A stretch of DNA of 64,000 nucleotides from Casuarius casuarius (lineage: Eukaryota; Chordata; Aves; Casuariiformes; Casuariidae). The stretch spans positions 149,690 to 213,689 of the forward strand of contig PTFA01000414.1 in NCBI GenBank assembly GCA_003342895.1. Reading direction: 5' to 3'. This document shows, piece by piece, positions 44,201-55,420 of the stretch (its first letter is position 1; each line of letters opens with the position of its first letter). A program made the translations under genes and the position numbers. The notes below the pieces were generated by a model, which did not search any database, had not been told where the DNA came from, and saw only the letters and a list, made by a program, of their open reading frames with translations.

Positions 44201-45140
44201 CTGGCGGTGAAGATACAGCAAGCGAGGCAGGGAATAAATTGAGTGTGTATATTACAGGCAGGTCTGGGCTTTATTGATTTTCAATGAAAGGCTGTGTCAT
44301 GAATTTTTCTCTCCCACTGTATTTGCTGCAAAGTTGCATCTTGACTCCAAGCATTAACCACTAACTAGAGAGCTCATTTTTCCCCCTTCAGGAGAAGGGG
44401 AGAGAGGAGGGGAAAAAAAAAAAAAAAAAAAAAGGCAAAGTTTGCACACGTTCTTTTTAAGAGCATGATGGATGCAGCGGCTTTACTCACCCAGCACCAG
44501 AGCAGAAAGCTGGTTTTAACAGTGGAAAACATTATGTCCAGTGTTTCGAGTGACTTATTGCTAATGGGCTGCTTGTCCGACGGGCTGCGGTACGCTTTGC
44601 CTCCCCGCGCTGGCAGCTGCGCAGGAAGGGTGATCCCGGTGTCCTGGTTTCCTTCCTTAAGCAGGGTATTACAGCAGCGCGGAGGGTCTGGGGAATATTC
44701 CCTGGTTTGGGAGAGCCTGGGTGCAGCCCTGGAGGGTTTCAGAAAATCTTGATTTCTGAGAAACGTTCCTCATTCACTTTTTTTGCCTGTCCGAAGTTTG
44801 CTTTGTAGTTTTGGACGGAAGGCGTCTTCCTCGCAGCAGCAGGAAGAGCTTAAAAACCAGAAGGCATAACCTGTGCTTCAAACTTTTCTGGAAGTCAGCT
44901 TGGTTGAGACATCTGGTTGCATCTTTCTTTTAAGTTGCTCTTTGGAATTTGAAGCGACTCTTTATTTTTGAACTCCTTGTTTTTAATCGTTAAGCAAAGT
45001 AGAACATTTGGAAATGAGTATGAAGTGAAACACTTTAGAAGATTAATTCTGCAAGTTTTTAGATAATTCTGACAAGTCTCTTTGCCTTATCCGAACATGT
45101 AGAGAGAGTTGGGGAGAAAGCAATGAGAACAGTTAAAGAC
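44200..45140. promoter_or_regulatory. AT-rich candidate regulatory block with a poly(A) run
   Basis: AT-rich and mostly free of CpG, with GGGAATAAATTGAG, TTTATTGATTTTCAATG, GCATTAACCACTAACTAG, and later TTTTTAATCGTTAAGC and AGATTAATTCTGC. A poly(A) run of about 21 bases (44413-44433) splits it. A short CpG-bearing patch lies at 44575-44690. It sits immediately beside the large CpG domain, which is where conserved elements are often found. Confidence 0.35.
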
Positions 45141-45670
45141 TTAGAGACCGTTGGAGAAAGTTTGAAGGGCGAAGGTTATTGCTCATCTACATCGAGTCCA
45201 AAGCAACTGCTTGGAAATGTCGCAGGGCTGAGCCAAGCTGAAGACATACCTGCTGGGAAACCTTTTTTGTGAGAGTAAAGACAGCTGAAGGCCCATGGGG
45301 CCTGCTCAGAGCTTTCCTAAGAGATGCTGGACTCTGCTCTCGATGCAGCGGGGTTTCAATTGCACAGCTGGACACTGATGGAGAAGAGGTAAATATGGGT
45401 TGCAGAGTAAAGACTCTGCTGCCTGCTCAGGAATTCATCCCTGGTTTTGGGTAGCAGCCTGAGGTGGTGGGACTTGCCGGGCAGAACGGAGCAAGGTGGT
45501 GTCCCTGCAGGTTGGTGCTTTTGAGGGCTCCGTGGCTGGGTGTGAGACCAGACCAATCCAGCCCTGGTCTGCAGCGACCGCCTGGTGTTTTGGGGCCTCC
45601 TGAGAAGATGCCCGAGAGCCCTGTGGAGGCAGGGGACGGCGCTGGGGTGTGGGAGCTGCCCGCAAGGGTT
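45140..45670. other. Gene-free stretch
   Basis: No gene or repeat recognised; ordinary mixed-composition sequence with short chance frames. Confidence 0.2.
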
Positions 45671-45875
45671 AACTCTGGTGCCTGAATATAGCTGAATTCA
45701 GTGAAGCTGAAGTGGAGCAGTATGCAAATCTATCCACTTTCATAAACTGCTTAATTAGGCGAATGTTAATGAGACGTTAATTACTGTTGTGCCGGCGAAT
45801 CCCACGGAACGGAGATTATGTTTCTCTTCAAACATCCAGTCTTAATTATAACTTGCACTTAATTCTGCTGTCTTG
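45670..45875. promoter_or_regulatory. Candidate enhancer with octamer and homeodomain sites
   Basis: Contains the palindrome CTGAATTCAG (45692-45701), a perfect octamer ATGCAAAT (45722-45729), then CTTAATTAGGCG, GTTAATGAG and CGTTAATTACTG, and finally TCTTAATTATAAC. Five TAAT-type cores and a POU octamer in about 200 bases is dense. This is a motif-based inference only. Confidence 0.4.
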
Positions 45876-47035
45876 CTTGGGATCCAGTTGGGTAAAGAGG
45901 ACCAAACAGGGGCTCCCGAGCGGCCTCACTGTGCGCCAGTCGCAGGCTCCTCCGTCCACGCGCAGCCCCGCGCCGAGGGGCAGCTCTGCGCCTGGGTTGG
46001 GGATGGCGGCCGGGGGTGGCTTCCCGCTGGCCCCACGGCCTTGCAGGAGAGCCTGCGCTGTGGTTCCTGGTGCCCAGGTCCGGCCCAGCAGCAAAACCTC
46101 GGGCGTGCGTCGCTGCAAGCGCGGTGGGGTGGAGAATCCCACATTATCCATCATAGCATTACACTGCTCCTTCTCCGCATTTGATGGCGAGAAGGGGGTT
46201 GCTGTGTTGGCCATGCGAGAAGTGGGAAGAGGTTCAAAAGAAGGAGCTGGAAGGAAGGGCAGCTTCTCACCAGCAAGGAGGTCCCTTCCTGACCAGCACC
46301 GAGAGCGGGCTCAAGCTGCTGGGCTGCTCCGGCAGAGGCCAGCATGGGACCAAGGGCACGCTTTGCCCCGAGAAGGCAGGAGCATGCCGAGCAGCTGGGG
46401 CCGTGCTCACCTCAAAGGCAGTCTCAGCCCTGCTGCGGGCTCAGGACCTCCTCTTCTGTAAAGCTTTCCCCACAGCGGACTAGTCAAGCTGGGCCCGAGT
46501 TCGCAGTTCTGTGCCTCCAGCGGGTAAGGCAATATCTCGGAGGCATGTGTCCCGGACCGGCCAGGTGGTTTGGAGGAACGTCAGGGGACGTGAGCATCTG
46601 TCTGATCCAAAGCTTTGCTGTGTTTCCTTGTTTTCTATCTATCTTGGCTTGGAGGACGGTGCAAAATACTTCCGCTAGACTGAAGATGTATTGTGCTGCC
46701 TGTGATTTTTCAATTCCTATATGTATTTTTAATTGCCGAAGGTGTGAATTGCCAGAGGTTCTGTTTCCACAGTGCTCTGCACTTTTCACGTGCCCACGTT
46801 GAGTACTGAATTTTTTTAAGCATGGGTTCTGCTTGGAGATCAGCAAGAGATCATGGGGAAGATGAGCAAAGAAATAGCATTCCATTTCCAATTTTAACAC
46901 CTATTATTTTTTTGCATGGCTTCCATTAATGTTCAGGATAACGTAACGCATCAGAGTGCTTCCCAATGAGATATTAGTGAGCCATGAAATCTGCATCCTC
47001 AGGGTTTTTTTGGTCTGTTTTACATCCGGATGTAG
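45875..47035. other. Gene-free stretch with a CpG patch and a small candidate exon
   Basis: CpG-rich at 45910-46120. On the plus strand 46476-46523 (48 bases, 16 codons) lies between acceptor AAGCTTTCCCCACAG and donor CCAGCGG|GTAAGGC, open in the phase-0 frame (RTSQAGPEFAVLCLQR). On the minus strand TTTGAG|GTGAGCACG near 46408 is another donor-like site. 46650-47030 is AT-rich. No product recognised. Confidence 0.2.
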
Positions 47036-48155
47036 CTGGTGGCTTTTCCTGGCTCACCGCGAGATTTCCTGGGTCTCTGCTCGTCGCAGCGAGCCGCAGG
47101 GGTGGGAGGCAAGGTTTGAGCCAGATCGGCTCCGTCGCACACCCGCGGGGAAGGCGCATTGCAGTGGTGGGGATGCTTTTCTGAAAGGCATCGTTGGCCT
47201 GGCTCTGCTCCCCCGGGAGGGCTCCGGAGGCTCCCCACTGCCCCGGGAGCCCGCTCACCTGCGAGGCGGACCTGGGCCGCGTCTCCTCGCGCTGCTGAGC
47301 CGGACTTTGGGTGACCCTTTCCTTGGAGAGGGGCTGCTGCAGGGACTGATTTCTTCCTTGATGCAGGGTGAATGATGGCGGGAGGTGAGCACGTGCCCAT
47401 GTTCGCTGATACCTGCCCTCCCCTTGGCTCCTCCAGGCGCTGCTTCCTTCTGAGTTTGGAAGGAAGAGCAGAGGGGAGGAGAAGGGAGGAGTGTGTCGAA
47501 CCCTGGCACAGAGCACGTACGGAGCATCTTTAAAAGCAAAAGTGAATGACCCCCAGGGCCGGGGTGCAGCGCTGGCCATGTCCCATCTCGTGATTGTGGT
47601 TTCATGAGAAAAAGCTTCTTTAAAAAAAACCCCTCCGAAAACCCTCATTTTTGAATCTGTTTGACTGCTCACAGCTATACTTGCCAGTCTTTTGGGGTAG
47701 GGTTGTTCGTACTGGATGTTTTCAGTTATGGAAGGTGTCAGCTTAGATTTCTTTTTTCCTACTTCTTTTTCTTTTTTCCTCCCCTGCTCTGGTGTTTGAT
47801 TTCCAGGCGGTTCTGAAACTTGCCCTCCCGGCACGCCAGCGAGCCGCGGGGACTCGGGCGGCCTCTCGCTCCAGCGCCGCTCTGCTCCGGCCCTTTGAAG
47901 GTGCGGTGCCGCGTCGCTCCGCCGCTGGCAGGACTGTGAGGCCGGGGAAAAACGCATGAGCCAGTGAGTCCCCCAGAGATGCCGCGAAGCGAGGCCGGGG
48001 GGAGCCGCCGGTCAGCGCTGCAGCCACTTGGGCTGGAAACCAGTGCTGGCCGGCGGGCTGCAGTGCCGTGCGCGTGTGTGCACGCGTGTGTCCATGCACG
48101 CAGCACGACCGGGTGACAGCACCCACGTGGTGCTTGCGTGGATCCAGCTGGGGCC
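47035..48155. promoter_or_regulatory. CpG-rich domain with a Z-DNA-prone run
   Basis: CpG-rich at 47050-47300 and 47820-48130, separated by an AT-richer part (47590-47790) containing a T-rich pyrimidine tract. A minus-strand donor of near-perfect form, GCCTCGCAG|GTGAGCGGG, occurs near 47250, but its acceptor is unclear. The 327-codon minus frame (46974-47957) is low-complexity and unrecognised. A perfectly alternating purine-pyrimidine run of 24 bases (48068-48091) could adopt Z-DNA. Confidence 0.4.
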
Positions 48156-48460
48156 CGGACAAGGTCCTCCTGGTTTCTGGATCATTCAAATGTGACTTAT
48201 TTTCTTTTATCTCTAAAAGAAGCTTTCTGAAAAGAGGAAACTTGGGATAAAAGAGGAAACAACTAGAGATTTTTGCCTTTTTTTCTTTTGTGCTACCTTT
48301 TCCCTCTATGAACACTTAAGTCCTTCTTAATTAAGAATCAATTCTTACTCCTTTCATTAAGAGCAGCCCTGGTCTTGGTGAAGCTGTATTTTAGCAGCAG
48401 TTTGCGTTTTACTGATACTTCTTAAGGAGTAGTTGTTACAGGATGTACCAGGGCCGTCTT
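48155..48460. other. AT-rich spacer between CpG islands
   Basis: AT-rich, low CpG, with TTCTTAATTAAGAATC (containing the perfect palindrome TTCTTAATTAAGAA) and CTTTCATTAAGAGC. It could be a small conserved element; no gene is visible. Confidence 0.25.
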
Positions 48461-49110
48461 GCACCGCGCGAAACGGAGTGACCGGTCCTCCCGGGGACGC
48501 TGCGGGTTAGAGGCAGGTGGCCGTCTGCCCGGCTCGCGCTGTTTCTAGGCGTTACTTACCGGTTGGCTGTTCAGCAGGGGGTCAGCGCCAGGCCGCGGTG
48601 CTCGGCACGGGCTCGGGTGGCCTCGCTGGCTGCGCCCGTCCCGCGGCGGCGCTGAGCCCTTATGGCACGAGCCGAAGTGTTCACCTGCACGAAGTGGCGC
48701 CTGGCTCGCGAGGTGGGAATATCCGTCGGGGTCTGGCCCGGTAGCCACCTGTGTGGAAACACCTGGGGAACCCAACGTGTCCCCGCTGGTGAGTGGCGTG
48801 TCTCTGCCCTCCTGCCTCCCTGGGCAAGCAAGCCTCGAGCGAGCGGAGCCACGCGGAGCGATACAGAGATGCCTGGGAGGCCCGGGGAGCATTTCACATA
48901 CGGTTTCAATAAAACGCAATGTGTGTGCGAACCATCGGATGTGTCAGAGCCGACACTGGGAAACGGAGCGAAAGGCCACTGCGCGTTGGGGACGGCTCCA
49001 GCTCGGGATCTGGCCGCCGGGGACGAGCCCTCGCCTGAACCCCCCTGCAGCGGCGGCAGCGATGCGCTCCCCACGGTCGCCCGTCGCTTGCAGTCGCCAC
49101 GCTCGGCACC
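48460..49110 (-). promoter_or_regulatory. CpG island with a candidate minus-strand first exon
   Basis: Dense CpG at 48466-48660 and 48830-49100. On the minus strand the donor CAACCG|GTAAGTAAC (exon end at 48560) matches the consensus closely, and the 500 bases upstream of it are island DNA with an uninterrupted frame (48545-48919). This is the layout of a CpG-island first exon, although the peptide is unrecognised and no start site can be fixed. Plus-strand GCTG|GTGAGTGGC at about 48788 is a competing donor, so strand is uncertain. Confidence 0.3.
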
Positions 49111-49435
49111 TGCAGGCTTTAAAGTGAAATAAAAGGAGGAGAGAGAAGAAAGGAGGTTTGACTCAAATGCGTGTTTAAATTAGCCTTATTGTGCTGAGAG
49201 CTGGGTGTCAGGATAAATCCATTTCTACAGCATCGTATATCTTTACTGAGTGGGAAGTTGGTGAATAAATGAGTTCTTCATATATTATTATGGCCTGACA
49301 GCAATGAGGCAGACAGAGGCGATGCAAAGGTGATTAATGAGAAAGTTTGAGTTAACGAAGTGTAGTCGTCTCTCATTACAGGAAAATGAGTTCTCTTTAC
49401 CACCAGCCGTTGGACTTGTAAAGTTGGGAGCTCGC
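49110..49435. promoter_or_regulatory. Candidate conserved non-coding element
   Basis: AT-rich block of about 300 bases between CpG islands, with TTTAAATTAGCC, CATATATTATTATGGCC, CTGACAGCAATG (a TGACAG, MEIS/TGIF-type core), AGGTGATTAATGAG, GAGTTAACG and CTCATTACAGG. The motif mix is typical of homeobox-regulated enhancers. Confidence 0.35.
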
Positions 49436-49437
49436 TC

Positions 49438-49501
49438 TCCTTTCTTTTTCTTTTTTTTTTCTTTTTTTTTTTTTTTTTTGAAATGCCGGATAATTTATTT
49501 N
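49438..49501 (+). repeat. T-rich low-complexity tract ending at an unresolved base
   Basis: A pyrimidine tract with runs of T interrupted by single C, about 40 bases, followed by TAATTTATTT and an N at 49501. The N probably reflects sequencing difficulty at the homopolymer. Confidence 0.75.
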
Positions 49502-49519
49502 TTATTTACGGTGCTGTCC

Positions 49520-50650
49520 CGCTGCTTGCCGGGATGGCTGCGTGGCACCCCGCGCGCTGCCTGGAGCCCGGCCGCTGTTCCGTGCTTCCTCGCCGCTCAT
49601 GGTGCGGTGGGACCGGCCGCGGGGTCGGCACTGCTGCCTTCCCCTTGCCGGGCCACGCGCCCTGGGAAAATCGACCCTTTTGCCCCCGGGAGCAGCACGG
49701 AGAAATGTCTGCTGTCGCCAGGCTGACCTGGCCGCGCTCCCGAGGCGGGCGAGGGAGGGGGAAGCAGCGTCTCGGGAAACCAGGTCCGCAGCGGGGACCT
49801 GCGAGATTGAAAGAGCCTTTTAATAAAAAATGTGTCTGCCGTTCTGATGCCTTGTGGCCCGAGATGCAGGCGTGCGTTTTGCTCAGTGCTAGTTGCTGTA
49901 GAACCTTTTATTTTACAATAGTTGAAACAAAATTGGGATCTATTTTTAATTCTTTGACTCGCCCCCCTTGCTGTCCTCCCTCGCTGCTGCGCTAACTCAC
50001 AAAAACGGGGCTGGGGGGAGGCCGAGGGCTCGGGCGGCCAGGCTTCGTCCCCGGCTGGCCCCGCTCCTCTCCTTTCTGGGCCGTGAGGATGATGCGTTTT
50101 TAGCTGTGTAGTCCCTGCTTTCAAAAAGCACCTTTTCACCTGGGCTTTGCCAAGCAACCTTAATGGAGAGCAGCTCCCGTCCCGCATATGTGCCAGACCC
50201 CCACAGCCGGCTGCCTTCCCGCGCCGGCTCCCCTCCCTCCCGGCCCTCTGCGGTGACAGAGGCACCGTTTATCTAAAGCAAAGAGAAGCCTTAGAAAAAG
50301 GAGCAGGGGAGGAAAAAAAAAATTACGTGAAAAGCATCTGTGAAATAATAAGATCTCGGCGTCGGAGCTGCTTTCATCTCGGCGCTCCCCGTGCGTGCCC
50401 TCGCTCGTCAGGCAGCGAGCCGGGCGCTGGTGCTCAGCTCAGCTGCTTGCTTCCTTTCCAGCTGCCTGCGTGGCGTCCCATCCCGCCGGCTGGCCGTCCT
50501 TCGCACCGCTGGCACCTAAGGTGGCTTTTCATCCCTCCGGTCAGCCCTGGGTCCTGGGGATGGCTGCTGGGTTCCCACCGCTGTCTGCCCGTCGAGGGCT
50601 GCGAGCGAGCGGGCTTGGGGGGGAAAGCAAGGGGCCAGTCGCAAGTATGC
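49520..50650. promoter_or_regulatory. CpG island pair
   Basis: CpG-dense at 49520-49860, 50000-50260 and 50355-50630 (for example CCCCGCGCGCTGCC and CCGGCCGCGGGGTCGGC), with AT-richer gaps at 49810-49970 and 50275-50350. Frames up to 222 codons are open on both strands; none is recognised. It may hold promoters. Confidence 0.4.
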
Positions 50651-52140
50651 GGCTTCGATGGAGCTAAATGAATCACGATATGGCTGTGAACTGGGGGGAT
50701 GTTCCCCACCTGGGGGGGAAACCTGCCTTGGCTGTTTTACCTTCTGCAAGGTAGGTTTCAGAGGAGGAAGAAGAAAAAAAAAAACGGCCAAAAATACTGA
50801 GAAGTGACGGGGGAGCTAAGCAATGGCCAGAGAGGCCATCTGTGTTGGTGAGAAAACCCGCAGGTTATTTTTCCTAACTCGCCTCCTGTCACCAGCATGT
50901 GACCAGGTTGAGTGTAGCTCAGCGGCTGCCTGTGACAGGCTTTTTGTTGGATGCTGTTGTACGCCTGTGCCTTGTCCGTTACGGACCTCTGGGGAGGGAG
51001 CGAGGGAGGTTTCTTCAAACCAGACGGTGTCCCAGGGAGCTGGGTTGCTGGCTGCCCCAGGCAGCGCCCGGGATCTGCCGGCACCGAACGCGTAGGAGAG
51101 CCTCAGGCTTCTTTCCAGGCCAGTGAAACTGGGAAGCTCCTCTGCGTACGTCTGTGACCCCAAAGCAGGGAGGCTGCTGTGGGGTCTCGGGGGTGTGTGT
51201 GTGTGGATATAGGACTTCTCTCTGCTCTGGAGCTGAGCCCAAATTGTAGAGGACCTTATGCTGGCAGGGCTGAGTTGATATTTAAGCGATGCTTGCAGCA
51301 CGGTTTTGCCTGATGGCTTTATTACCAGCTTAGGAATCAGCTCTGGCACTGGTGTGTGCAAGACGTGGGCATACGTAGGCAAGGCCACACAAGGAACCAT
51401 CAAGTGGAGCTGTTTCCCTTTCTTCTGGCCTCCAGCTCAAGGAAGGCTGCCAGCCCCAGCTCCCAGGCTGGCAGCTGTGGTAGGCGCCGTGCTCGTTCCC
51501 GCAGCCTGTGTTGGGTGCAGGGCACGGGAGACTCTTTTCGTGAGATCCCTCAGATCCAGCTGGCTGGAAAATTGCCATCAAAGCTTCCTTTGCTGGGGGG
51601 AAGCCAGTTCATCCAAGCCAAAACACTTGTGGGACTTTGTGTTGAAACACAGGGAGGTTTCTGATGTTTCTGAGCTCCTTCTGTGTGGTTGCTGAAGCGT
51701 GTGGACTTTGAGTTCAGCGTTAAGATCGTTGTCCTACCTGAACTGCCTCAGAGCAGAGGTCCCTTAGCTTTCCAGCACCCCATAAACCGTGGAAGGAGTC
51801 AGACAAGTGGATGCCAGCAAGCAGCGCTCAGTGGGGATGGTCAAGGGCTCTGATTGTGGGTGTCAGGGCGCTGAGAGGAAGATGCTGAAATTCTGCGTCA
51901 TCGGTGTTAATGACACCTTGGATGGAGTTGACGTTTCTGATTAAGACCTCCGTCGCTGCCCTGCGCCACTGCCTACCAAACAGTCTGGGTTGCTGGCTAT
52001 TCACCTGCCCACTGTTTACACGGGGCTTGGGAAGGCTTTACTGCGTGGTCTCTGGTTGCACTTTTTTTTATAATAAAATAATTTTCCTACTGTAGCAAGA
52101 GAGTCTTCTGTTAGCAAGGATTAAGGTGTATTGCTGAATG
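50650..52140. other. Gene-free stretch
   Basis: No gene or repeat family recognised. A short TG run (GGGTGTGTGTGTGTGG) lies near 51190, and an A run near 50773-50784. Moderate GC, scattered CpG. Confidence 0.25.
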
Positions 52141-53250
52141 TTTGCCTCCTCGTCCGTGGCACTAACGCAGGTTAGAGAGCAAGATGCACTGGCTTCTTAT
52201 TTTGAGACTCTGTAGATGAAGTGTCCAGTATGAGCAAAGGCGAGGAGGGATTTTAGCTGCTGACCTCAAGGGCTCTAGACCTCTGCAGCTTGCTTGAGCT
52301 AAAACGTTAAGCCCAGGGGAGGAACTGTAACGGACCACGTTACATTGGCCACGGCGTGTCCTGCAGCCTCCTCTGTAGGTCAGAAGCAAAGGGAGAGAGC
52401 GATGTCCTGGTTAGCAAGCGAGAGCATACGTTAGCGTAACCTCCTGCAATGCTGCCACTTGTAAACGCACTCGCCTGCAGATAAACTGGCCCGCACGAGG
52501 GGAGAATCTGGCCTGGGAGCTGCAGTTCCCGTGGAGATATTGGAGGCCAGAAGCAGAGTGTTTAAAGGCTAATGAAGACACACGAGAAAATGATCAGCTC
52601 TGCAAGCATCATTCTTGTGCACTGGAAGTTGGCGTATTATGAAGCTCATGCTAAGCCCTTGGAGATCTCTTGAGAAAGAGCGATCGGCACGCCACGTAGT
52701 ACGATTGTTGGAAAGGGTGGCTTCGCCGAGTATCAGCTGGCTTTGCTGAGTTAGCTCCGTGGACTGTCGCCAAGCACAAAGCGTCTTCTCCTCTGCAGTT
52801 GCCAATCCGTCTGCTTGGAGTTGGGGGATGGCTTGCTTCCCATCTCAGCTGGAAAAAGTGAGCGGCCCCGTGGGAGCGTGGAAATAGGGAGCACCTTAGA
52901 GTGACATCTCCTGAGAAAAGAAGTGGATCACTGGACTCAGGTGTTCAAATGGAGAAATTTTCAGTATCTCGCAGCAATCTCAAGATTAGGCCAGCTTCAA
53001 AGAGATGCTCAGTACTGAGGGACTTGGCATAGCCTTAGTTCAGCTGTGTCAGTAATCCAGATAGCGTTGACTTCATTCCTTACAGGACTGACCTCCTGTA
53101 GGGTTTTGCCCTTTTCAGTGTAGGACTCTTATGCAACCTCACTGCTGAAAATCCCGTTGCTAACGCAGACCGCCTAATCAGAGCTCGGCTGGGTTTCGGT
53201 GCTCTTGCCGTAGCAGCTCGGGTCAGGACTGGAGGGTCTGCCTAGCTCCC
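52140..53250. other. Moderate-GC tract with scattered CpG, unlike its neighbours
   Basis: CpG sites are spread evenly (TAACGGACCACG, CATACGTTAGCG, AAACGCACTCG, ACGTAGTACG) without the GC richness of an island. A 78-codon minus frame (52569-52805) opens at TTG and is unrecognised. Even CpG at moderate GC can mark a relatively young insertion or hypomethylated DNA. No terminal repeats or target duplications were seen. Confidence 0.2.
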
Positions 53251-54160
53251 TACACAGCGTTGGCTATGCTGGTGTTGGGCTGAGACACCCTGTGTTTGCG
53301 CTCAGGGTGGGGGGAAGCTCTTGGCTGGATTTAACCCAGCCTGAAGCAGCTGGACTTTCCCTGGTGTCTCTACTGCTGCCTGCTTCAGCCCCAGCCTGCG
53401 CTTCGCAATGCTTTTAGGCGTTCACGCTGCACAAGATGAGACTTGGTTCCTTTCTCTGCTCACACTGCTTTCAAGGCAGAGAGCGTTTTCTTTGCAACAC
53501 TCCTGATCAATGTGGGAAGCATCTTTTGGACTTGGCATGGAGTATGTGCATCCCCATGGAGACACGCTCCGCAGGGGATCGCTCCCCGGGGCTTTGTACA
53601 ACAGCTGTGTTGGCAACACCTGACACAGCCAGTGCTCCCGCTGCCTTTGCTTGCTGCTGTGCAGCCTTGGATTCCCCTCTGTGCTGCTGCTAACATAAAT
53701 CCCCAAGTCCCTTCCATGTCAGACATGAAGTGGTTGCTTTGCAATGAATTAGATTAAAAAAAAAAAAAGCTGGAAAGCATCCCTTCAATGTTTGCTCCCA
53801 CTCAGATCCAGGACTGCTACCCAAAGGGAGGAGGCAGGAAGGAAGTGGAAGGCACCATGCAGGGAGAGAGAAGATGCTAAAACCCTTTGGACTCCTAGCA
53901 ACCTTTGCGATAACCACAGTTCCCCAAGCCCAGACATGGTCCCTGAGAGACAAAGTGCGGCTATGTTTTGGGGTAAATAATGACTGAAACATCATCCTAG
54001 GGCAGGTTCTTCAGTGCTCGCTGCCTGGAGACCTCATGCTCTGCTCCAGCCCTTGCTGCAGCTTGCTGGGTGAGGTTTGGTGGCCTCTGCTTTGCCTTGG
54101 GCACGCCTGCAACAGTCCCATGCTCAGGAATCTCTCCAAAATAGTCTCCCTGCACCGTTT
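53250..54160. other. Gene-free stretch
   Basis: No recognisable gene. The run of about 13 A near 53756-53768 is a simple homopolymer. Overlapping frames at 53422-53757 on both strands are chance. Confidence 0.25.
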
Positions 54161-55420
54161 CTTCCTTTTGAATCTCTTCTGGTTGCCTGCCCCGTGCCGG
54201 GCTCCACATCCCGCTCCTCCGCCTGCATCTCCCGGGTCGCCCGGCGGGGGCAAGCGAGCAGCCGGCTGGAGCAAAGCCGAGGGGCGCTGCCGACAGGTGC
54301 AGTGCTGCGCGCACAGGGGAAGCCTGCGAGCGGGGAGGAATTGCTCTGTTCCCGTACAAATATTATCCGTCGGAGACGGGAAGCGCTCCCACTCACTGCC
54401 GCTCAGGTTTCGCTCCGAAGCCCTCATAAATAATCCTCCTTCGCAAACAGTCTCTCCGCTTCCCCTCCTCCATTCAGGCCCGGGGCTGCCTCTCCGTGCG
54501 GGAGCCATGCCCTTCCCCAGGGATGCTCCGGCTCGGCGCCGGCAGGCGTTCGCGTGCTGCCCTGCCCCGCGGCGGGAGGGGGACGCAGCCGTCCCTGCGA
54601 GCCACAGGTGGAGGGAGGAGGAAACTTCAGCCTCCTCTCCTGTCGCAACAGCACGTTTGCTCCCAGGGGATGGGTGAGTGCTGCTGCAGCGCGAGGAAAA
54701 GGAAAAATCTTAAGCAGAGGATAACAGGCAACGAGGGAGTCTCTTGCGCTATTTATGCCCTCCCTTCTCTTCCTCCTTTCTCTCTTTCACTTGTTTCTCC
54801 TCTTTCTCCTCTGTGATGCGGGGGAAGAAGGCAACCCGGCGGGAGGCGGCGAGCCGGCAGCGCTGCCGGGAGCCTCGTGGGTCCCGCGGCGTTTGACAGC
54901 CTCGTGGCCGAGGCGCGAAGGTGTCGTGAAGGGGAAGCATCTCTGCGTACACTTGCCCGAGCATCGCGGGAGGCAGAGATTACCCAAGCGGCCTCCAAGC
55001 GGCAAGGGCCGCCGGTTCCCGTGCTCCAGAAATGCCCTCGCCGCGGAGGTGTCTGCACCACCGCAGGGTGTCAGCGGCTGCCTGGGGCCCGGCAGCTCCT
55101 CCGAATCGTGCTCCCCATGGCTGGGAGCGGCGTGTTGGAGCCTGGGAGGGTGGGACGAGGCGTCCCGCTTCCCGCCAGCCTCTGGGAGGGCAGGAAGGAG
55201 TCCTAAGGATGGAGGTGGTTCAGTAAAACCTGCCCTTGAAATCACGGCCAGTGCCTCGGCCATGGTTGGCGGCACCACCTTGGGCGCACGAGGGGCCTCT
55301 TGGGGCTTTCTGCCTTTCCGCGGTCGCCCGGACTCGGGGCCCACTGCCGCAGCGGCGCCAGCCGCAGCCCGCGGTGAGCAGCCGCCTGCCAGGGATGCAA
55401 ACTCGCCTTTGCTCTGCTGG
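54160..55420. promoter_or_regulatory. CpG island
   Basis: Dense CpG at 54180-54400, 54480-54620, 54820-55060 and 55280-55380, with TATA-like sequences TCATAAATAATCC at about 54424 and GCGCTATTTATGCCC at about 54747. This is a good promoter candidate. A plausible first exon ends at 54673. Frames of over 200 codons on both strands are not recognisable. Confidence 0.45.
54430..54673 (+). other. Candidate CpG-island first exon, plus strand
   Basis: Downstream of the TATA-like TCATAAATAATCC the sequence runs through CpG-rich DNA to a very good donor, GGATGG|GTGAGTGCTG. An ATG at 54507 (context GAGCCATGC) opens a frame of about 55 codons that reaches the donor without a stop, beginning MPFPRDAPARRRQAF. 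The peptide is Arg/Ala-rich and unrecognised. No acceptor partner could be assigned downstream. It is equally compatible with a non-coding first exon. Confidence 0.22.

Noticed and set aside
47367..47384. 18-base microexon between a good acceptor and GGAG|GTGAGC donor
   Set aside because: Two of the three frames contain a stop within 18 bases and no flanking exon exists; chance pairing is likely.
46974..47957. 327-codon minus-strand frame
   Set aside because: Runs through CpG-rich and AT-rich segments alike without any family resemblance; low-complexity Lys/Glu and Ser/Pro stretches. One good donor lies inside, but no coherent gene model results.
54036..54677. 213-codon ATG frame through the 54 kb CpG island
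   Set aside because: Starts before the island and ends at a stop that overlaps the splice donor; no domain. Only the later part is kept as a possible first exon.
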